Assembly (NCBI GenBank): GCA_001931905.2
Contig: MSJI02000345.1
Span: 1 to 30,338 of the forward strand
From: Cladosporium sp. IMV 00045
Lineage: Eukaryota > Ascomycota > Dothideomycetes > Cladosporiales > Cladosporiaceae
Reading direction: 5' to 3'
DNA: 30,338 nt
Shown: positions 1 to 8,654 of the stretch, piece by piece
Layout: each line of letters starts with the position of its first letter
How positions within the stretch are numbered: position 1 is the first letter of the stretch
Program-made: the position numbers and the translations under genes
The notes under the pieces: model-generated
Told to the model about the DNA's origin: nothing
The model's input: only the letters and a program-made list of their open reading frames with translations
Database searches by the model: none

Positions 1-808
1 CCGCCGCGCCAGAACGGCGGCGAGCGCAGCGAGCGTGGCGGCGACCAGGGCGAAGTCAACCCTGGCTCCAACCTTTTCGTGACCGGCATCCACCCCCGCC
101 TGACTGAGGAGGAGATCACCGTCCTCTTCGAGAAGCACGGCAGAGTCGAGAAGTGCAACATCATGCGCGACCCCCACACCCGCGAGAGCCGTGGCTTTGG
201 CTTCGTCAAGATGGTCGCCTCCGAGGACGCCGACGCGGCCAAGGATGCTCTCCAGGGTGAAGTCTACGAAGGAAGAACTCTCAGCATCGAGAAGGCCAGG
301 CGTGCTCGCCCCAGGACTCCGACTCCTGGCAAGTACTTCGGCCCTCCCAAGCGCGAGGACAGAGGCCCGCGCGGTGGCTTCAGGGACCGCTACGACGTAC
401 GCATTTGCAGCTCAACTCAAACGACCTACGAATCTCACTAACCCATCGCAGGACCGTGGAGACCGTGGCTACGGCAGGCGCTACGACGACCGTGGCCCGC
501 GCGGCGGATACAGAGACCGCTACGACGTAAGTTGACGCTTCATCTCGACATACATCAGAGCTTCACTGACACCACCTTAGGACCGCGGCTATGGCAGGCG
601 CTACGACGATGGCCCGCGCGTTGACCGCTACCGTGACGACCGCTACGGCGACCGCGGTGACCGCGGTGGCGACCGTCGTGGTGGCTACGGCGGCTACGAC
701 AGGGCTCCTCGCGGACCGCCAGCCGACAGGAGCGGCTACGGCGCCGAGCCTTCTGGTGGCGCCCCTCCGGCGCCTCGCGACTACGACGACCGTCGCCGCT
801 ACGACTAG
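1..808 (+). CDS. Tra2-like RRM splicing factor, 5' end cut by the window
   Basis: Probable splicing regulator of the transformer-2 type, which binds exonic enhancers in pre-mRNA. The frame is open from base 1. An RRM is visible with RNP2 (LFVTGI) and RNP1 (RGFGFVKM), followed by the linker RPRTPTPGKYFG, which resembles the conserved post-RRM linker of Tra2 proteins. The tail is rich in Arg, Gly, Tyr and Asp (RYDDRG-type units) instead of RS dipeptides. Exons read here: 1-396, 452-526 and 581-808. The introns 397-451 (branch CTAAC) and 527-580 are both phase 0. The stop is TAG at 806-808. Exon 2 resembles the end of exon 1 and the start of exon 3. The N-terminus lies outside the window. Another RG-rich RRM protein is possible, but the linker favours Tra2. 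Confidence 0.85.
360..625 (+). repeat. Tandem exon-level duplication in the RG-rich tail
   Basis: The end of exon 1 (about 365-396) and the end of exon 2 (about 495-526) both read GPRGG(F/Y)RDRYD. The starts of exon 2 (452) and exon 3 (581) both encode a DRG..GYGRRYDD unit. Both flanking introns are phase 0 and 54-55 nt long, so the 75-nt exon 2 is a repeat module that could be skipped without a frameshift. Confidence 0.7.
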
Positions 809-2688
809 GCGCCTGTGTGCGTTTCATAGCGTCGCCTCGTTCTTCTACTAACAAATCAGGCTTATTGCGACCTATCTCGCAAAAGGACACGAGAGAACGG
901 CAGGTGCTTTTCAGATTGCGACATTCGCGGCGGACAGACGACGGCTGCGACCATTTCCTCAGTGTAATACTACAGCTTCCTTCCTCCTGGTGCGACTACA
1001 ATCATGTTTTAATTACACGCCACAGAGCGTTTTGCGGCAGACGGGCTTGAATTACCCTGGCGACGGCGTTTTCGCAGGGCACCAGAATGACTATCGGTTT
1101 TGCGGCTTTTCGGCACTCAGTAGAAACGATCACTCAGCCTTTCCTTCCATACCATCGCGCTCGTCTCGACCTCGTACAGCCACCTCACCATGCGATACTT
1201 GCTGCTATCTCTAGTTCGGCATCGCATTCTTTTCAACATTTCATGCACGACTTCCCCAGACCGCCGACTGGCAGCCTTTCGCTTTTTCACCGCTCGAGCA
1301 CGCCCCAGCACCACTATCCAATCCTCCATCTTGCACTCGCCCTTCCCATTGAATTACCAATCTCCACCTCGTGTGGAGCTCGATCAGTCTTCCTTTTCAC
1401 CCTGACTGCCGTCGACTGTCTTTAGGAAATCGAGATCTTTCGGCATGACCTGCGCCAACACCAATTTTTGCTGGAAGAGAAGGGTAGGTCCCCCTCGGTC
1501 TAGAACTTTGTCTGACTTTTGCGCAGGTCTTCTTACTTGTCGTCTCGCTGAAGTGATTCGTAATCTTGGCTTTCAAAGTCCTTATTACAGCCGTAGATTA
1601 CTGTGCTACTGCAATAGTTGGAGCGCTTGCACGCTTCTTGCATCGCTGTCTAAGCACAGCCAAAGGCACGACCTGCTGGCCATGTCTGCAGTTATGATAC
1701 ACTGCCAATGCCAATCGAGGTAGGTACTTTGCCATCAGTGGCCTTTACTTCTTTTCTCTTGTCCTTTTCTTCATTTCCTTGGGTGCAATGTGTTATCCCA
1801 CGGGTCTTGTGAGATGAACGGATATGCATAAGAAGAAGCTACAACAGCGGTTTTGCGCCGGGTAATTGCGCTCGAGTCAGATGTGCTTGATGACGCATCA
1901 GCGCATGCATATAGCAAATGAAATAACCGAGCCCTGCTTGCTGATTCATCAATCCACCGCTTACCGCGCATCACTGCTTCATGTTCACAACGTCCGGCCT
2001 CTGCTGATTGCGAATCACCCGCTTTGGCGATCGATGATTGATGTGGATGCTGGACCAAACAAACTTCACCATTACGTCCGGTGGGCTGACCTCATCATCA
2101 ATAAAGCCTTTTGTTCCTGCGTGAGCTTTTTTTCGGTGCTTGATGTGCCGATCCAGCCGTGCAGTTGAAGAGCGGGGGAGGTTGGAGACTTGCGCGACAA
2201 CAATCCCGTGCTAACCGTCGTGTAACTGCGTTTCGCCCAACAACGTGGAATACACGTACTTCTCGACCAACCAATAAACAGATAACAAATGCCATGATTA
2301 ATCCATCTGGCAGTCATAGAACGTGTTCTCCATCCTGCGTACTTCAGGCCACCGAACTCCGGGAAACAACAGGACCTCCCAGGCATAAACACGTCAACCT
2401 CAGGACGACCGGAGCTGGCTACGTCCCGAAAGCAAAATACCGGACCCATCCCAATATCCTTCTCCTGATTAGGAAGCTGTACAAAATCAATTCTTCCGGT
2501 CTCCGTTCCCCTCCCGCTCTCATCGAGGATGGACGTCACCATCGTCGGCAGTGCTTTGCTTTGCATGACGGAAGCATCGTGCTTGAGTGATCCTGCAACC
2601 CCGCCGCGTACCATCATATATGACAGACACGTGCTGTTCAATCATGTTGGCTTTCTCACCGAGCGCTCACTCTCGTCATAGTTGAAAG
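809..2688. other. Long intergenic stretch, no convincing gene
   Basis: This holds the 3' UTR of the Tra2-like gene and the promoter of the carboxylesterase. Open frames here are short, overlap on both strands and show no family motif. The part from about 1140 to 1430 is pyrimidine-rich like a fungal 5' leader. It is followed by a possible 43-nt GT-AG intron (1484-1526) with CTGAC near its end, but only a 22-residue ORF could be joined across it. No tRNA or transposon remnant was seen. Confidence 0.5.
2615..2633 (+). promoter_or_regulatory. TATA-like element and CACGTG E-box upstream of the carboxylesterase
   Basis: CATATATG (2615-2622) is followed closely by CACGTG (2628-2633), about 55 bases before the ATG at 2689. 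CACGTG is the site class bound by Pho4/NUC-1 and other class-B bHLH proteins. A single 6-bp site is weak evidence, so any regulatory role is inference. Confidence 0.35.
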
Positions 2689-4531
2689 ATGGTTATCACA
2701 ATTCTCCCTCTCGCCATCGCGGCCCTCGCATCAACCACATGGGCCCAAACGACCACAAACTCCTCCAGCGGCCCAATCGTTGATCTCGGCTACGCGCAAT
2801 ACAGAGGCAACACCTCCCTGCGCGCCAACTTCAGCACCGACGTCTACTACGGTATTCGCTTCGCTCAAGCCCCCATTGGTGAGCTTCGCTGGCAACCACC
2901 GCAGAACATCGAAGCGCACAACGACTACAACCGCGACGAAGTGATCGATGCGCAAACACCAAGCCCATCATGCGTGCAAGGCATGCCGGCCTGGCAGATA
3001 GCCGCTAACGAAACGAGTCCCGTGCCCGTGCCGGGCCAGGAAGACTGCCTGCTTCTGGACGTCTACGTGCCCGAGCAGCCGAAATCCGCTTCCCTCCCTG
3101 TGCTGGTGAACATTCACGGCGGTGGGTATACGGAGGGTAGTGCGGCGGGGAATGCTTGGCAGGCTTTGGTTGATGCTTCCGGGGGAGAGTTTATCTTCGT
3201 GTCTACCCAGTATCGCTTGGGCGCTTATGGGTTTTTGTCGAGCGCGGAGGTCAGGGAGAATGGGCAGGCTAATGCTGGTTTGCTGGATCAGAGGTCGGCG
3301 CTGCAGTGGGTGCAGAGGAATATCCGCGCTTTCGGTGGCGATCCGGCTCAGGTTACGATTATTGGTGGGAGTGCTGGCGGTGGCTCTGGTGGGTTGCTTT
3401 GTTGTGTTGATGATGAAGGGAATGACGCTGACGTTCAAGTACAGTGATGGATCAGATGATCATGTACGGAGGTGTTGCGAGCCCGCCGTTCAGAGGCGTC
3501 ATCTCTGAATACCCTTGGTGGCAACCGTAAGTTCGGACTGAACTGCTCAGAACAACGACATTACTGACCCAACTCACACGGCAGGTTCAAAAACAACACA
3601 ATCCTCGAAAACCAATATCGCGAGCTGCTCAGCTCATCCGGCTGCAACGACATCCAATGCCTACGCAACCTGAACGAAACCGCCCTCAAAACGGCGACAC
3701 AGCAAACCTACATCACGGCCTACAAAACTCAACCAAGCATTTACGGCTACGGCGACTTCTACTACGGCCCCTCCGTCGACGGCGATGTCATCCGCGACCT
3801 CCCCAGCAACGAATGGAAGCAAGGGCACTTCACCAAAGTGCCCCTCCTCGTCGACCGCAACGGCTACGAAGGCTACGTCTTCAGCAACCAAAGCGAGCTG
3901 ACCGTCCAAGGCACCACGTCGGATTTGCAGGAATTGTTCCCTTACGCCAAGCAGTCTTTCTTCGACCGCCTCTACCAGCTGTATCCTGTTGATGAATTCA
4001 ACAGCACGTTCTGGCAGCGTCAGACCCTCTTTAGCGATTTCATCATCACCTGCCCCACCTACTACATGGCCAGCGCTATGAGCGATGCCGGCGTGCCGAC
4101 GTACAAACTCATCTTCAACGCTGGCAGTCAGCTGCACGGCGCTACGGGGCCGTTTATCACGCAGCCGAACGATTCGCCTGGTAAGTTTCCATCCCATCAA
4201 GAAATCACCCTTGAGGATTCTTTCGCTCCCCCACCCCCCAGAAACTAACACTATCGCAGCCGTCAACAACGCCACCATCGCCGCCTACATGAAAGACTGG
4301 ATCATCTCCTTCGTGGTCGCGCAGGATCCCAACGCCAATTCTTACTCCAACATCACGGACAAACCCGCTTGGCCGCTCTACAACCCTCGCTTGGGGCGCA
4401 ACGATAGTGATGGCGCGCCGGAGTTCGCAGTCATGGATGTGAATTACACGCAGATCGGCGCGATTGGCGACTTGGATGTTTCGGCTAGGTGTGATTTCTT
4501 TCATGGGAGTTCGTATGATGTTAGGAATTAA
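2689..4531 (+). CDS. Secreted type-B carboxylesterase/lipase
   Basis: Alpha/beta-hydrolase of the carboxylesterase type-B family, which hydrolyses carboxylic esters; the substrate is unknown. Exons are 2689-3388, 3445-3526, 3585-4180 and 4260-4531, giving 549 aa, a usual length for fungal members. Residues 1-20 form a signal peptide (hydrophobic core, then TWAQ), so the protein is probably secreted. The nucleophile elbow GGSAGG places the catalytic Ser near residue 228. NGYEG gives the acid near Glu356 and LHGA gives His near 445, so the triad looks intact. The oxyanion segment NIHGGGY is present. Many NxS/T sequons fit secretion. The first intron interrupts just after the nucleophile elbow, and the join restores SVMDQMIMYGG. 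The start is supported by the signal peptide and the lack of upstream extension. It is convergent with the next gene. Confidence 0.92.
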
Positions 4532-4579
4532 GGGGTTGGAGGGGTGAAAGGGCTGATGGGTTGGGGGGAGGGTTTGGGG
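4532..4579 (+). other. Guanine-run block, potential G-quadruplex
   Basis: Seven runs of three or more G (4532-4535, 4541-4544, 4550-4552, 4558-4560, 4563-4568, 4570-4572, 4576-4579) are separated by loops of 1-5 bases. The first run starts at the base after the stop codon of the carboxylesterase, so the block would lie at the start of its 3' UTR. It matches the classical G3+N1-7 rule more than once over. Confidence 0.7.
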
Positions 4580-4928
4580 AGGATTTGTGTTGCAGGATAT
4601 ACGTACGAGGATTTGGAGGTAGAGGATTTGTTAATACGTACAAATGAGAGGTGGAAACATGGTTTTGATCGATGAGAAGAACGATCAGGATAGTGAGACG
4701 CGTGATGTTAATCGACATAAATCTTGACAGACTCGAAATATGCACACGAGAAATGATAAAAAGGACCGAATATGTATTGAGATATAAAATTTATCAGCCA
4801 GCTAAGAGATAATGTAGAAAAGCAATCTTCCAACCCAAACGCCATCTCCCTCACAAAAATGCCATAAATGCTAATATCAAACAACCCACCACAATCCAAA
4901 AAACCCAACCCCAACTCTTACCACCCAC
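4580..4928. other. 3' regions of two convergent genes
   Basis: AT-richer sequence between the carboxylesterase stop and the stop of the minus-strand gene. It has no gene-like ORF. It probably holds both 3' UTRs and polyadenylation sites, but no signal could be assigned firmly. Confidence 0.5.
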
Positions 4929-5590
4929 TCAAGCAGGCGCCCTCTGACTCCAAGCCTCGGAATCAATCGAACTCTTCCTGCTCATCTTATGCGAAGCATG
5001 CGCCACCGCCTTCTTAGCCTTCGGACTCTTGACGCCGTTACTCGCGTCGATCATGGCTTTCATGGCGAACGGCCAGCCGACTGTGTTGACATTCAATAAT
5101 CAGCAAAACGCTCAACCACTGGTCTCGATCAAAACGACAGAAGGGCTGGGAAGAACTTACAAAACATCACCATAGCAGGCACGAACATCGTCCCTGCCCT
5201 CCCGAGCCGTCGCGCGTAGTACATGGCGCCGGGCAGGTCGTGGGCTTTGAGGTAGCGGGGGGCGCGGCCGATGGGGTGCGCTTCGCGGAAGACGCTGGCG
5301 AAGCGTTGCCAGCCTGTGAGGACTGTGGAGGGCTGGGGTGGTGTTAGTTTGGTGGTGACCAGGGAGGGGATGGGGTGGACGGGGACGTACTGCTGCTGCT
5401 GAGACTGAGGCTGCTGCTGCCATTGATGGTTTGGTTGTTGGGTTGTTGTGTTGGGAGAGGGATTTGCAGGCTTTGCGGGTGCAGGTTGTACACTTTGATT
5501 TGAGCTGGGTTGGTCTTGTTGTTGTTGCTGTTGCTGTTGCTGCTGGAGGCATATGCTTGTGTTGTTGGATGATGGGATGGATTGAGACAT
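4929..5590 (-). CDS. Small poly-Q protein with one hydrophobic segment, function unknown
   Basis: I do not recognise this family. Two exons are read on the minus strand: 5590-5161 and 5080-4929, joined across an 80-nt intron (GTAAGT donor, ACACAG acceptor), giving 193 aa. The N-terminal half is low complexity: ten consecutive Gln near residues 17-26 and further Gln/Pro-rich stretches. The C-terminal half looks structured, with GWQRFASVFREAHPIG and KAHDLPGAMYYARRLGRAG. A hydrophobic stretch at about residues 134-152 crosses the exon junction (MFVPAMVMF then FGWPFAMKAM). A Lys/Ser-rich tail ends in QRAPA. Restoration of a hydrophobic segment across the junction supports the splice. A single-pass membrane protein is possible. 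The ATG at 5590 was chosen; an in-frame upstream ATG at 5683 would add 31 residues of low-complexity type. Confidence 0.7.
5516..5545 (-). repeat. CAA/CAG trinucleotide tract encoding ten Gln
   Basis: Ten consecutive CAA or CAG codons on the minus strand in the poly-Q protein. CAA and CAG are interspersed, so it is not a pure microsatellite. Length variation between strains would be expected. Confidence 0.85.
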
Positions 5591-8147
5591 TGGACCTACA
5601 CTGCAGGGGACGGGAAGATATATACTACGAGAGAAGAGAGGCAGTGACAGAGAGAGAGGCGTATTACTACCGTAGACGATCACCGCCAGTCATGGCGACA
5701 AGCACACCGACGAGCAAGATTCGTATCGACCTTGGATGACAGGAGAGGTCCGGAGGAAGGGCAATGGGGGAGTGTAGGCGGGATGCGAATGTCGTAAGAC
5801 TGGTAGGCAATGTTTTTGGTATGGCTTCCTGTTGGACGTCCAGGGAAGCGGCGGTCGTGCGGCACAGGCGAGAGGAGACGACATTGGCTTTGTCAGGGAT
5901 AAGCCGGATTGATTTGATCCTACTGGCCGGTAAGGCTGGCATATTCAGAGGAAGTACGCCGTGGGATCGTAAGGCCTGCTTCGAGGCGTTTCGCCTGGGT
6001 TGTTGCGGGCTTGTTGGCGGCCGGCGCCGAACGACTTCAAGGCTGTCGAGGCTGTTCGAAGGATGCGTTCGGAAGGGATGACGGTGCTGTCATTATCGTT
6101 TCCGATCAGATAGAGAATTATTCTGGAGGTGTATGAAAAACGTTTTTGCTCTTCATGTTGATACAAGCACCTTGGTTTCTTGCCATCCAGTGAAGTCGTT
6201 TGTCGTTTGCGGCTGCCACTCCGGGAACGTCACCTCACTTTGCTACCCCAACCCTAACCCTTCACTGATCACCCGAATACCATCATCCGCATTACTTCCT
6301 CGCTACTTTTACCCTCCTCGACAACTGTTGCACTATCTCATAGCTCAACTCTGGAGCCTATGTAGGGACGAATTCTATTGGACTTGGTCTTGGGCGATGT
6401 GTATATGGCTCTTAGGGTTAGTCAGGATGCTAATGCCTTGTGATCTACTTTACTAAGAAGTCTCTGTGTGCCACCTCTAAGCGCATCACATCGACGATGA
6501 TCAGCATGGACTACACAAAGAAGCCCTTGGTACAGACCCATTCATCGGACATTCATCCTTTGCCGTGGAGCGACCCGTTCCCCGACGAGACCAACATGAC
6601 CATCAAGCACAGTCGAGCCCTCAAGTCTATCTCTATGCTAAACCTTAGCACTACACCAAGACCACGAACATGGAAATCTGTCGTGTGAAAGCCGTTCACC
6701 AGTTCCGAGGACTACTTCACGCAGTACACATGTCAGTGGCACGCCCCTTTTGTTCCAGACCAGGATTATTGCGAGATTACCCAAGGATTGAGCGCGGCGG
6801 AGCTCCATAATATGTATGTCACCTGTCTGCCTGGATCGCGTTTAGGATCGTAGCCTGTAGGGCTTCGAGCATTTCTCGGGACTCATACCTGCAGAAGCCA
6901 TGCTGTAAAGACGAAATAGAAGGACTTGCCTTGACTCGTGACACGCATCGTCCTCTCAGCGGCAGGTCATTTGTCAAGGACGCGTTGACTTGCATATGTC
7001 CAGACTCCCCTCCCACGCCGATGCATCTTCAATGATGCGTCAATGCCGACAACCAGGATCTTGGAGGATCATGCGAAGCAACCTTGCTGAGAGGTATGTA
7101 CAAAATCTGAGCCGATGCGCTGTGTTGTTCTATACCGGTTCCTGGCAGAAAGCATAACCTTAAAAAGTGTGCTATAGCATCTCTTCAAAAGGTCTCTTTT
7201 TTTGGTAATGAAACGCCGCCGAGCCAACTTACTACAGAATATACCGTCACTCATGTGGCTGAGCCCTCACCCCACGCTCCACGTTTTGCGGTGGTCGGAA
7301 GAACAGACCGAAGTTGGAGCGGCTTGAACCATTGGGGGCCGTTTCGCACTGATGATCGCCTGGTCACGAACGGAGCCGTGGGCTCTATGCGAACGATTGG
7401 GAAGTGGCGATTACTGTTCACGCGTGCCTGCCGTGCTGCATATAACCGGCATCAATTCAATTGAGGAAGAGAACTAAGAAGAAGCAATCGGCTATCACCA
7501 GGCTGCACAAGTTACAAGACGGCACCTGGGTTTCTGCAGCGGGAAACATGAGTCGGGAGGATGCAGGCGCGTGGAGAGAGATCCGGCGCACCAATGAGAT
7601 GGTCGAGGCATGTCACAGGGTCGGATCAACCCAATTACTGCTCTGCACCAAGGAAAGCCTTCTGTCGCTTGATGGGCTGCATAAGAAGATTTTTTTCTCT
7701 CTCTTGCTTTAGTTGTACGCCACAGCCTTGCAGCATGTTCGTGGGGGATGCAAGCTGATCCTCGTGCCATCTTCAAATCGAACGCATGACTGTATGTCTG
7801 AGAGTGTGAGGGATACAAGCATACAGTGACGCATGTAACGATTGTAAGGTAGCCATACCAACCAACACTACTTGACGACAGCGGTACTATCGATACCGGC
7901 GAGACTAGCACAGCCAGCCTCCAGCAGCAGGGTTCGTCGGCTGAACTCGTAGCGGCCTTCATCAATCTCTAGCGCGCCAGCACTAGGAAGAGCTCTCTCT
8001 CCAAACAGACAGCGAGGTCGAGAGTTTGGAGACAAATCGCCCACTTGGCCGCTCAGCGCCCGCCGTCGCTCATGGAGCCCGTCTATTCCCAACCTGCATC
8101 TTCCGCGCAGTGGGGATATTGCGGCGGTGGGACGACCGTGCAGGGAC
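5591..8147. other. Gene-poor stretch of about 2.5 kb
   Basis: It begins with the CT-rich leader and a TATA-like GATATATAC (5618-5626) of the minus-strand poly-Q gene. A possible ORF remnant lies at 6440-6853 (listed separately). Short telomere-like motifs occur near 6248 and 6411. Other open frames are short and overlap on both strands without recognisable motifs. No RNA gene was seen. Confidence 0.5.
6440..6853 (+). pseudogene. Possible ORF remnant interrupted by one in-frame TGA
   Basis: One frame is open from about 6440 (first ATG 6497) to TGA at 6686-6688, then stays open in the same frame for 54 more codons to TAG at 6851-6853. The text after the stop is protein-like (for example EDYFTQYTCQWHAPFVPDQD), and a GTATGT donor-like site follows at 6812. 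No family is recognised. It could be a decayed gene, a gene with an unseen intron, or chance. Confidence 0.25.
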
Positions 8148-8654
8148 ATGTGCTCTGACTTCACTTCCCTCTCCCCTCGGCCCTTCTGCTTTCATGTGTG
8201 TGCTTCTGAGGTAAAACTGCCTTTGGCCCTTACCAAAGCCTGTCGCTACCGCCCCTCTGGCCCGTTTTCGATATTATCATTATTCTCCGTGCTCGTGTGC
8301 CCATTGTGTGCTTCTCTCCGCCCCGTGACACGTTCGACCTCGACCATACCGGTATACTCCTCCAACACTCGTCTCGCCCGGATCCCTCCTCCACAGCCGC
8401 AGCTGTGCCACGCCCTTCTCGACTCGAAGCTCGCTGCTCCAGCTACGCTACGTACGCTACGCTGCGACCGTTTCACTTCCTTCGTCTATCACAACCCCGC
8501 CGCGGCAACACGGCCACCCGCGGCCTCGACTGACAGTCTGCTCTCGTCTTCAGTCTCTCCGCGTCGTCATAGAGACTTGAAGGTGTTGCGCTGCACTCGT
8601 CGCGCGCAACTGCTCGCTCGTCGCGCCTCGCAAGCCGACCAACCGCAGCCATGA
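8148..8654 (+). promoter_or_regulatory. CT-rich leader of nuc-1 with an uORF that overlaps the start codon
   Basis: The 500 bases before the nuc-1 ATG are pyrimidine-rich and probably include its 5' UTR. An ATG at 8148 opens a 168-codon frame whose TGA (8652-8654) overlaps the nuc-1 start (8651-8653) as ATGA. If transcription starts upstream of 8148, this uORF would end exactly at the main start. The transcription start is unknown and the encoded peptide resembles no protein I know. Confidence 0.35.

Noticed and set aside
2072..2641. 189-codon open frame on the minus strand
   Set aside because: No domain, odd composition, overlapped by an open frame on the other strand, and lies in the carboxylesterase promoter.
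6244..6421. Telomere-like CCCTAA (near 6248) and TTAGGGTTAG (near 6412) in inverted orientation
   Set aside because: Each is only one to two hexamers, too short to call an interstitial telomere; it could be a chance occurrence or a telobox-type promoter motif.
7495..7965. 156-codon minus-strand frame with an overlapping plus-strand frame
   Set aside because: No motif and composition unlike the real genes here; both strands are open, as expected by chance.
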